Shown piece by piece: positions 1 through 5,215 of a stretch of 5,220 nt of DNA. Origin of the DNA: CAZYFS01 sp964647465. Lineage in GTDB: Bacteria > Patescibacteriota > Minisyncoccia > Minisyncoccales > UBA1441. Positions within the stretch are counted from its first letter, which is position 1. The number at the start of each line of letters is the position of its first letter. The notes under the pieces are model-generated. The model worked only from the letters and a program-made list of their open reading frames with translations. It was not told the DNA's origin and did not search any database. A program made the position numbers and the translations under genes. The stretch covers positions 1 through 5,220 of the forward strand of contig CAZYFS010000018.1 in assembly GCA_964647465.1 (NCBI GenBank), written 5' to 3'.

Positions 1-55
1 CTCAAAATGCCATGAGCGCAAGCTCATGTCGGTTCGAGTCCGACCAGCGGCACCA
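1..55 (+). tRNA. tRNA-Leu (anticodon CAA), 3' part only
   Basis: This is the 3' end of a class II tRNA cut by the left edge of the window. Bases 1-7 read as an anticodon loop with T at position 33 and anticodon CAA at 3-5. Bases 8-12 are the 3' side of the anticodon stem. Bases 13-26 form a long variable arm with a 5-bp stem (TGAGC/GCTCA) and a GCAA loop. Bases 28-44 are the T arm, with stem GTCGG/CCGAC and loop TTCGAGT. Bases 45-51 are the 3' acceptor strand, 52 is discriminator A, and 53-55 are an encoded CCA. The long variable arm limits the choice to Leu, Ser or bacterial Tyr; CAA with discriminator A indicates leucine, reading UUG codons. The 5' acceptor, D arm and half of the anticodon stem lie outside the window. 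Confidence 0.93.
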
Positions 56-71
56 TACTAAATATAATTTA

Positions 72-90
72 TGTCGCACTTAGCGCGACA
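72..90 (+). other. short hairpin in the tRNA-rpmE spacer
   Basis: TGTCGC (72-77) and GCGACA (85-90) form a perfect 6-bp, GC-rich stem around a 7-base loop, in an otherwise very AT-rich spacer. No T-run follows, so it is not a standard intrinsic terminator. It could be a barrier to tRNA 3' trimming, a weak pause, or a 5' leader structure for rpmE. The rest of the spacer (56-125) is AT-rich and shows no other gene. Confidence 0.4.
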
Positions 91-125
91 CCACCTAATA
101 TTAATAATATTTAAATTAAAAGAAT

Positions 126-410
126 ATGGCTAAAAAAGAAATTCATCCTGAATATTTTCCCAAAGCAACAATTACTTGCTCCTGTGGAGCAAAATTTGTT
201 GTTGGCTCTATTAAAGAAAAAATGCAAGTTGAGATATGTTCTCAATGTCACCCTCTTTATACCGGAAAACAAAAATTTATTGACACTGCTGGACGCTTAG
301 AAAGATACAAAAAGATGATCGAAAAATCAAAAGCTTTAAAAGATTCTAAAGTAAAAACAAAAAAGAAAAAAAGTGTGGAAAAGAAAGTTAAAGACAAGAA
401 AAAATCTTAA
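126..410 (+). CDS. rpmE: 50S ribosomal protein L31 (bL31), zinc-binding form with Lys-rich tail
   Basis: This is a component of the large ribosomal subunit; bL31 bridges the 50S central protuberance and the 30S head. The product is 94 residues. The family core spans about residues 1-64: an IHPEY start, C18 and C20 followed by C38 and C41 (the CxC...CxxC set of the zinc-containing form), then CHPLYTGKQ and the GRLERY ending. The usual length is about 65-80 residues; the extra 25-30 residues here are a low-complexity lysine-rich tail. The four cysteines argue against the zinc-free YkgM-type paralogue. The ATG gives the canonical N terminus; the leader has only an A-rich stretch (AAAAG) and no clear Shine-Dalgarno site. 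prfA begins one base after the TAA stop, so the two are very probably co-transcribed and translationally coupled. Confidence 0.95.
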   Translation: MAKKEIHPEYFPKATITCSCGAKFVVGSIKEKMQVEICSQCHPLYTGKQKFIDTAGRLERYKKMIEKSKALKDSKVKTKKKKSVEKKVKDKKKS

Positions 411-411
411 T

Positions 412-1458
412 ATGGAAAATAATGAGGAAACAAAAAAAGAATTGGAAAAACTGGAGGAACAACTCCAAGATCCAGAGATATATAATAATGCGGAAAAGCT
501 AAAAAAAGTTTCCAAAAAATATAATGAATTAAAAAAATTCTTTAACAAACTAAATCAATTAGAGGAAATTACACATAAAATATTTAGTACCGAAAAAATG
601 CTCAACAAAGAATCAAATCCTGAAATGATTGAAATGATAAAACAAGAAATTAAAAAGTTAGAAGAAAAAAAAGTAGAACTCGAAAAAGCATTTCAAGAAG
701 AAAATGATAACTCTGGCAAAATAGAGAAAAACGTTGTAATCATGGAGATAAGAGCGGGTACTGGTGGAGATGAAGCCGGTCTATTCGTAGCTGATCTATT
801 CCGGATGTACTCTAGATTCGCAGAAAAAATGGAATGGAAAGCAAAAATAATATCCTCTCATCCCACTACTATCAATGGTTTTAAAGAAATAATCTTTGAA
901 ATTAAAGGAAAGAATGTCTATGGGTTGCTTCAAAACGAAAGCGGAATTCATAGGGTACAACGCATACCTGATACTGAAAAAAACGGGCGTATCCATACTT
1001 CTGCTGTTTCAGTGGCAGTTCTTCCCGAAGCAAAGGAAATAGATATAAAAATTGAAAACAAAGACCTAAGGATGGATTATTTTCGCGCCTCAGGGCATGG
1101 AGGACAAAATGTTCAAAAAAATGAAACCGCTATTCGCATTACTCATCTCCCAACCAACACAGTAGTTTCTTGTCAGGACGAAAGAAGTCAAGGACAAAAT
1201 AGAGAAAGAGCTCTGACAATCTTACGCTCACGCTTGTTAGTAAAAAAAGAAGAGGAAGAAAATAGAAGTGTAAAAGAAAAACGCCAGTCTCAAGTTGGAA
1301 CTGGCGATCGTTCAGAAAAAATTAGAACCTTTAATTTTCCACAAGATAGAGTTACTGATCACAGAATTCATAAATCTTGGCACGGCTTAGAACAAATATT
1401 AAGTGGAAATATAGAATCTATCATCAAAGATATGGAAAAACAAAATAAAGAAAACTAA
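412..1458 (+). CDS. prfA: peptide chain release factor 1 (RF1)
   Basis: A class I release factor: it reads UAA and UAG in the ribosomal A site and triggers peptidyl-tRNA hydrolysis. The product is 348 residues against about 360 in E. coli. Residues 1-100 are a charged helical, coiled-coil-like domain 1. At 112-123 is the family signature EIRAGTGGDEAG. The tripeptide anticodon PxT is PDT at 186-188, and HTS follows at 195-197. The catalytic GGQ is at 230-232, then RITHLPT, QDERSQ and the GTGDRSEKIRTFNFPQDRVTDHR block that marks RF1. The ATG at 412 is preferred over a GTG at 373: the longer form adds 13 residues read out of frame from the rpmE Lys tail, whereas 412 gives a one-base gap after the rpmE TAA. 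Residues around GGQ (GHGGQNVQKNETA) and the G in RSQGQN differ from the common RF1 pattern. PrmC, which methylates the GGQ glutamine and often follows prfA, is not next to it here. Confidence 0.96.
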   Translation: MENNEETKKELEKLEEQLQDPEIYNNAEKLKKVSKKYNELKKFFNKLNQLEEITHKIFSTEKMLNKESNPEMIEMIKQEIKKLEEKKVELEKAFQEENDNSGKIEKNVVIMEIRAGTGGDEAGLFVADLFRMYSRFAEKMEWKAKIISSHPTTINGFKEIIFEIKGKNVYGLLQNESGIHRVQRIPDTEKNGRIHTSAVSVAVLPEAKEIDIKIENKDLRMDYFRASGHGGQNVQKNETAIRITHLPTNTVVSCQDERSQGQNRERALTILRSRLLVKKEEEENRSVKEKRQSQVGTGDRSEKIRTFNFPQDRVTDHRIHKSWHGLEQILSGNIESIIKDMEKQNKEN

Positions 1459-1479
1459 TCAATAAAATATTTTGTGATT
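1442..1479 (-). terminator. possible weak terminator of the minus-strand operon
   Basis: On the minus strand, AATCA (1479-1475) can pair with TGATT (1461-1457) around an AT-only palindrome (AAAATATTTT). A T-rich stretch follows (AGTTTTCTTTATTTT, 1456-1442). The hairpin overlaps the TGA stop of the lipoprotein gene and runs into the 3' end of prfA. The stem is short, interrupted and AT-rich, so this is only a candidate. Confidence 0.25.
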
Positions 1480-2508
1480 TTCCCCCACTATTTCTACCCA
1501 AATTGATCCGGGTAGAAATTTTATTTTCTCTCCCATTTGATCATAAAAGAATGTACGATTAGTCGTTTTATTCTTCGTCCAACTACCTTCTATAACCTGA
1601 CCTGACTGAAAGATAAATGCTTCGCCCTGACCTATTGTTTTTATTGATCTCCTGCCGACTGCATCCAAAATCTTTATTTCTGTCTTTTGAATAACTACAT
1701 TAGGACTTTTGATTTGTCCTTCTTCGTCTAGAAAAGGTTCGTTTTCTTGATAACGAAGATAAGAATTCATGCTCTTGTCAAATTGCCAGATAACTGGTTC
1801 CTGATAATCAATTTTAATAATAGAAGAATTAACTTCCTCTAATGAGATAAGATTTTCCCCTCTCTCCCACTCTAAGAATTTATCATCAATTTCTGATGGC
1901 AAATCCTTTTTTTCAATAACTCGTTCAATTGATTCTAATAAAATATACAAATTATGTGGAGCTGATCTTTGCGTATCTCTCCAAAAATAAATACCATCTC
2001 CGCTAACTTCATCTAAATTATAGAAATTATATAGACCACCCTTGATATTACTTAGTGCCTGGGGACTACCACCAGCATGAACAAATAATCCCTTATATTC
2101 GTCCGCTAAATCAGCAAGATAAGGTCTAGCGGATCGTACTGGACCTATTTTTACGGGCAAAGAATCTTGATTAAAGACAGCCAACAATCTAGTAATATCA
2201 GCTTCTACTGGAGTTTCATATACAACTAAGGCCTTACCAAGACCAGATGAAGGCCAAGAAGAAGATAGATTGTCTATAACAATTGTTATCGGAGGCTTTT
2301 CGTGCTTAACTGATTCAAGATAATTATCCAAAGATACAATTGAATTAACAATTGTATCTTTTTCATTCTCTGTTTCAATTCCGATATAATCTTGATCTAC
2401 TTCCAAAGAAGAATCGACAAGCGATGGTAATTTAATACAACCGCTCAAACCAAGAGCAATGACCGAAAAGACAATAATTAATTTGAATTGTGTCTGAATG
2501 TTTCTCAT
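1459..2508 (-). CDS. DUF3048 (YerB-like) lipoprotein
   Basis: A predicted membrane-anchored lipoprotein of 349 residues; the biochemical function of the family is not established. Residues 1-24 are a lipoprotein signal: a short basic start, a hydrophobic stretch and lipobox LSGC with the acylated Cys at 24. Residues 25-70 form an acidic, probably flexible linker. The DUF3048 N-terminal domain covers about 72-200, with PITIVIDN, ITRLLAVF, KIGPVRSARPY and YKGLFVHAGGSPQAL. The C-terminal domain covers about 235-345 and ends in the conserved FLPGSIWVEIV. The ATG at 2508 is chosen because it puts the signal peptide at the N terminus and starts one base after the rplY stop. An in-frame start at 2580 would only add antisense-like basic residues from the rplY tail. 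AAGG 8 bases upstream (2517-2520) is the clearest Shine-Dalgarno-like site in the window. It is the last gene of the minus-strand unit, and its TGA stop abuts the prfA stop. Confidence 0.92.
   Translation of the reverse strand: MRNIQTQFKLIIVFSVIALGLSGCIKLPSLVDSSLEVDQDYIGIETENEKDTIVNSIVSLDNYLESVKHEKPPITIVIDNLSSSWPSSGLGKALVVYETPVEADITRLLAVFNQDSLPVKIGPVRSARPYLADLADEYKGLFVHAGGSPQALSNIKGGLYNFYNLDEVSGDGIYFWRDTQRSAPHNLYILLESIERVIEKKDLPSEIDDKFLEWERGENLISLEEVNSSIIKIDYQEPVIWQFDKSMNSYLRYQENEPFLDEEGQIKSPNVVIQKTEIKILDAVGRRSIKTIGQGEAFIFQSGQVIEGSWTKNKTTNRTFFYDQMGEKIKFLPGSIWVEIVGENHKIFY
1490..1527 (+). terminator. intrinsic terminator of the rpmE-prfA unit, inside the convergent gene
   Basis: A perfect 10-bp stem (1490-1499 paired with 1510-1519, core TTTCTACCC/GGGTAGAAA) with a 10-base loop is followed directly by a T-rich tract, TTTTATTTT, ending at 1527. 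It lies 32 bases past the prfA stop. It works in the plus direction only; on the other strand the stem is followed by GTGGGGG. The same DNA encodes residues of the C-terminal FLPGSIWVEI segment of the DUF3048 gene on the minus strand. Confidence 0.85.
2330..2361. repeat. perfect 13-bp inverted repeat inside the lipoprotein gene
   Basis: AAAGATACAATTG (2330-2342) and CAATTGTATCTTT (2349-2361) are exact reverse complements separated by the 6 bases AATTAA. On the plus strand the right arm ends in a run of five T (2359-2363), so it resembles a terminator for antisense transcription. In the lipoprotein it encodes residues 50-60 of the linker (KDTIVNSIVSL), between the lipobox and the DUF3048 domain. 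Confidence 0.9.
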
Positions 2509-2509
2509 A

Positions 2510-3172
2510 TTATTTACCTTCGGTTGGAGCAGAAGAATCTCCTTCTTTTTTCTCCTCTCCTTCTTCTTTCTCTTCCTCAACAGAATCAGTAGCTTCTTTT
2601 TCTTCCTCTACCTCTTCTATTACCTTTATCACCTTGACAGCTGCCACTGAACTTTCAAGATTAGAAAGGATCTTAATGTTCTCTGGTACTTCTAGATCAC
2701 CAACTCTGATAACGTCATTGATTTCAGCCAACTTAGTTAAATCAACCTCGATATTTTTTATCAAATCCTTAGGAAGACATTCTATTTCTATCCTATCTAA
2801 TTCATGAGTTAAAACACCGTTGAATTCTTTAACTGCTCTTGAAATTCCAATGAATTCTAATTTTACTTCAACTACAATTTTCTCTCCCTCTTTAATTTGA
2901 TAAAAGTCAACATGTTCAACTTTATCAGTCAAAGGATGATATTGAACAGCGTGAACTAAAACTTTTTTATCTTTCTGTCCTTCAATCTTTAAATCTATTA
3001 AACTACTTTCCCCAGCTTGTTTCAAAATTTTATCAAAATCAAGGAGTGAAACCTGAATGGAAACCGATTCTTCTCCGTGGCCATAAACAATAGCAGGAAT
3101 AATATTTTCTTTTCTTAGACTTTTTGTTTTTCTGCCCGTTATTTCCCGGACACTTGCTTTTAATTCTAACAT
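2510..3172 (-). CDS. rplY: 50S ribosomal protein L25, long form (bL25/Ctc/TL5) with acidic tail
   Basis: Binds 5S rRNA in the central protuberance of the 50S subunit. The product is 220 residues, matching the two-domain Ctc/TL5 type rather than the roughly 94-residue E. coli form. Residues 1-92 are the 5S-binding domain, with LKASVREITGRK at the start, IPAIVYGHG at 25-33 and VQYHPLTDKVEHVDFYQI at 76-93. Residues about 98-182 are the TL5 C-terminal beta domain, with the ending SSVAAVKV. Residues 184-220 are a glutamate-rich low-complexity tail, common in this family though variable in length. The ATG yields the canonical MLELKA start; no Shine-Dalgarno site is seen before it. It sits 31 bases after rodA and one base before the lipoprotein gene. 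Co-transcription with the latter is very likely; the gap to rodA may hold its own promoter. Confidence 0.95.
   Translation of the reverse strand: MLELKASVREITGRKTKSLRKENIIPAIVYGHGEESVSIQVSLLDFDKILKQAGESSLIDLKIEGQKDKKVLVHAVQYHPLTDKVEHVDFYQIKEGEKIVVEVKLEFIGISRAVKEFNGVLTHELDRIEIECLPKDLIKNIEVDLTKLAEINDVIRVGDLEVPENIKILSNLESSVAAVKVIKVIEEVEEEKEATDSVEEEKEEGEEKKEGDSSAPTEGK
2538..2578. repeat. 41-base uninterrupted purine/pyrimidine tract
   Basis: All 41 bases are pyrimidines on the plus strand, so the minus-strand mRNA is all purine here. It encodes the Glu/Lys-rich part of the bL25 tail (about residues 199-211) and ends 30 bases before the start of the lipoprotein gene. Codon choice for Glu, Lys and Gly explains most of it. 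It includes several GGAG-like Shine-Dalgarno look-alikes. Confidence 0.85.
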
Positions 3173-3177
3173 AAATA

Positions 3178-3195
3178 TTTTGTTAATTTTGTTAA
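3178..3195. repeat. tandem 9-base repeat in the rplY leader
   Basis: TTTTGTTAA occurs twice, exactly and head to tail, at 3178-3186 and 3187-3195. On the minus strand this is TTAACAAAA twice, ending 5 bases before the rplY start codon. It fills most of the rodA-rplY gap. It could be an A-rich translation leader or simply AT-rich repetition. Confidence 0.8.
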
Positions 3196-3223
3196 ATTAT
3201 CGACTACTTTCCTATCAAAACAA
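3196..3223 (-). promoter_or_regulatory. candidate internal promoter for rplY
   Basis: On the minus strand TTGTTT (3223-3218) and GATAAT (3201-3196) are 16 bases apart. The -10 matches the sigma-70 consensus at 5 of 6 positions; the -35 matches at only 3. It overlaps the end of rodA and would give a leader of roughly 15 bases ahead of rplY. AT-rich sequence makes such matches common, so confidence is low. Confidence 0.3.
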
Positions 3224-4340
3224 ATCCTTCACTATCTTCGATTATTGAAGCTTTTGCAAAAGGTTGATGTCTTAAAACGCTCTCTACTAGACCCAAAGAG
3301 ATTAAAGTAATTACCAAAGAACTTCCGCCATAACTTACTAAAGGCAAAGGCAAACCAATAACGGGAGCTAATCCTATATTCATCCCTATATTTATAATCA
3401 TTTGAAAGAAAAGATAAATAGTAACACCACATATCAAGACTAAACTAAAATTTCCATAGACTTGACGAGCAATACGCATTAATCTGAGGAGTAACAATGA
3501 ATAAATTCCTAGAAGCAAGAGAACTCCCATAAAGCCGAATTCTTCAGCTAAAACAGCAAAAGCGAAATCTGTTTCCGAATCTGGCAGAAACTTCAACTGA
3601 CTTTGAGGACCCAAACCAAATCCGCGACCGAAGAACTGACCAGAACCGATAGCAATCATTGATTGATTAACCTGATAACCCGTTGCCAAAGGATCTCTAG
3701 ATGGATTCAAATAAATTGAGATACGATCCTTTTGATAACCTTCAAGTAGAAAGAACCAAGAGAAAGTAGTAACTAAAACAATTATTAAAAGTAATGATAA
3801 TAAATGCTTTTTATTATTATCTACCAAGAAAATTACTCCCAACCAGATAAGGATAATTGTCAATGCCGAACCTAAATCCGGCTGTTTGATAATTAAAAGA
3901 AATAAAGGCAAAATTAGAATCAAACTAAATAGTAGATGTTTCGGCTTAATGGGAGAACGAGTTACTTGCCAAAATTTAGCTAGAATAATAATCGTTGCCA
4001 ACTTTGCTAATTCTGCTGGTTGAAAATTAAAAAATCCAAAATCTAACCATCCCCTAGTTCCTCTTAATTCTTTTCCAAAAATTAAAACAATTATTAATAA
4101 TAGAATTGCCAGTAAATAAATTAAAAAAGCAGTGGCTTTAATAAAACGAAAATCAAGAAAAGATATACCCCAAAAAAGCAAAAAACCAACTGCAGCAAAA
4201 ATACATTGTTTAGCAAAAAAATTAACACCTGGATCAGATAAAGATAGACTATATTGCAAAACTAAACCAATGATTACTAACAAAAATATCAAAATGAACA
4301 ATGTCTGATCAAAAAATTTAAGCTTAAAAAAATTTATCAT
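3204..4340 (-). CDS. rodA: SEDS peptidoglycan glycosyltransferase, RodA type
   Basis: An integral membrane polymerase that joins lipid II into glycan strands during elongation, normally with a class B PBP. The product is 378 residues, of family length, with about ten membrane segments. SEDS landmarks are RGWLDFGFFNFQPAELAK (96-113), QPDLGSALTI (153-162), the large outer loop with GYQVNQSMIAIGSG (221-234) and FLPDSETDFAFAVLAEEFG (251-269), and NIGMNIGLAPVIGLPLPLVSYGGSS (317-341). D258 in the TDF motif corresponds to the catalytic aspartate of RodA. The motif set and the short N terminus fit RodA better than FtsW, but the two are close and function is inferred. The usual partner gene for PBP2 is not in the window. 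Its ATG overlaps the TGA of the upstream membrane protein gene in an ATGA, and the leader is pyrimidine-rich with no Shine-Dalgarno site, so translation probably depends on coupling. Confidence 0.93.
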   Translation of the reverse strand: MINFFKLKFFDQTLFILIFLLVIIGLVLQYSLSLSDPGVNFFAKQCIFAAVGFLLFWGISFLDFRFIKATAFLIYLLAILLLIIVLIFGKELRGTRGWLDFGFFNFQPAELAKLATIIILAKFWQVTRSPIKPKHLLFSLILILPLFLLIIKQPDLGSALTIILIWLGVIFLVDNNKKHLLSLLLIIVLVTTFSWFFLLEGYQKDRISIYLNPSRDPLATGYQVNQSMIAIGSGQFFGRGFGLGPQSQLKFLPDSETDFAFAVLAEEFGFMGVLLLLGIYSLLLLRLMRIARQVYGNFSLVLICGVTIYLFFQMIINIGMNIGLAPVIGLPLPLVSYGGSSLVITLISLGLVESVLRHQPFAKASIIEDSEGFVLIGK

Positions 4341-5179
4341 AAAGGAGAAATGAAAACATCTGGATTCAGGATATTAATCTCTGGTCTAATTTTAATATGA
4401 GTAAACTTAGGAATCAAAGGCCAGATAAAAGTAAGATTCTTCTCCTCATTGGCTCTCCAGTCATCAATTGAAAGAACATTTAATCCTACTAAATTTAAAT
4501 CACGCTCTAGGACAATCACAAACTTAGGGTCCCAAAAATCATAAACAGAATTATTTTTAGCTTTAAAAGAAATTTGTGGTAAAATTAAAGATTCGTTTTC
4601 CGCTTGTAAATATTCTAAACCCACATCTTTTACTTCCAAATAATCTAAAGCAACCAAGAGATCATTTTCTTTTTGTCGTATCCTTTTCCATGAAATATTA
4701 GAAATTAAAAATTGAACATCATCTATTTCCGAATCTATCTGAGTTCCTAGAGAAAAAAAGTGCTTTTGCTCTCCTGGATTTATAAAACCTGAATCTAAGA
4801 GGGTATTTAATCCATCAATGGAAAAATAATATTCTATAGTGACTTGCCAATCAGGATTGGGATTAAAAATATTAATAACTAAATCATATTGAGATTTTTT
4901 GAGATCAGGGCGAATAATACTTAGAGAATCCGTAACTATTGGTTGAGGGGAAAAATGCTCACGCAAAGCCAAAAAATCTATCTTATTTTCCGTCAATCCT
5001 CTCATATTTTCTAAATGTCCCTCTTTTAGTCTAAAGTAAAGAACTGATTGAAAAATAATAATAACTATTAATACAACATTAAGAAGAATCAAAAATAAAA
5101 TAAAAGTATTACGAATCCTGTCTTTATGCCTTAAATACCATTTGGCATGTCGTAATTGTTTATCAGTTAAATCTGTCAT
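4337..5179 (-). CDS. single-pass membrane protein of unknown function, rodA-linked
   Basis: I do not recognise a named family. The 280-residue product has a basic cytoplasmic start (residues 1-23, including WYLRHKDRIR), one strong membrane segment at about 24-49, and a long C-terminal part predicted to be outside the membrane. That outer part seems to hold two similar beta-rich lobes, at about 97-167 and 201-272. Each has an alternating hydrophobic strand with Asn, then a Tyr/Phe/Val-rich strand, a Gly-containing turn, a PGE or ANEE turn, and a further strand. The pattern recalls small Ig-like or FxLYD-like extracellular domains, but that is inference. The first ATG at 5179 follows a well-placed -10 element and begins the basic segment; no Shine-Dalgarno site is seen. 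The 4-base ATGA overlap with rodA suggests matched synthesis and a possible role at the cell envelope, perhaps assisting RodA. Confidence 0.85.
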   Translation of the reverse strand: MTDLTDKQLRHAKWYLRHKDRIRNTFILFLILLNVVLIVIIIFQSVLYFRLKEGHLENMRGLTENKIDFLALREHFSPQPIVTDSLSIIRPDLKKSQYDLVINIFNPNPDWQVTIEYYFSIDGLNTLLDSGFINPGEQKHFFSLGTQIDSEIDDVQFLISNISWKRIRQKENDLLVALDYLEVKDVGLEYLQAENESLILPQISFKAKNNSVYDFWDPKFVIVLERDLNLVGLNVLSIDDWRANEEKNLTFIWPLIPKFTHIKIRPEINILNPDVFISPL

Positions 5180-5209
5180 TTGATATTTTTAATATATTTG
5201 TTAGAATAT

Positions 5210-5215
5210 ATTATA
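5210..5215 (-). promoter_or_regulatory. -10 element of the minus-strand operon promoter
   Basis: A perfect TATAAT on the minus strand lies 30 bases upstream of the membrane protein start codon, implying transcription from near 5203 and a leader of about 24 bases. The matching -35 would lie beyond the right edge of the window and cannot be seen. The whole stretch 5180-5220 is AT-rich, so the match could be coincidental. Confidence 0.5.

Noticed and set aside
63..68. TATAAT upstream of rpmE as a promoter -10
   Set aside because: The position for a -35 falls in the tRNA T arm with no resemblance to TTGACA, and the spacer is AT-rich enough to give such a hexamer by chance.
373..411. Upstream GTG start for prfA adding 13 residues
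   Set aside because: The extra residues come from the rpmE lysine tail read in another frame; the ATG at 412 directly after the rpmE stop gives the normal RF1 N terminus.
336..996. Two minus-strand open frames (336-548 and 796-996) opposite rpmE/prfA
   Set aside because: Both lie wholly antisense to well-supported genes, are biased in composition, and show no recognisable domain.
1282..1306. Inverted repeat CGCCAGT/ACTGGCG in prfA
   Set aside because: A 7-bp stem with an 11-base loop inside the conserved GTGDRS coding block; it is explained by coding sequence and has no T-run.
2509..2580. Longer start for the lipoprotein gene at 2580
   Set aside because: It adds 24 basic residues shadowing the bL25 acidic tail and would bury the lipoprotein signal peptide inside the protein.
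2490..2807. Plus-strand Ser/Phe-rich open frame of 105 codons
   Set aside because: It is the antisense of rplY; its composition follows from the Glu/Lys codons on the other strand and it has no family features.
3232..3432. 66-codon minus-strand frame inside rodA
   Set aside because: It overlaps the most conserved C-terminal SEDS motifs in another frame and has no independent support.
1459..4339. Alternative genetic code with UGA reassigned, as in some Patescibacteria lineages
   Set aside because: TGA ends the lipoprotein and membrane protein genes at the expected family ends or overlaps, TAA and TAG end others, and no in-frame TGA interrupts any gene.
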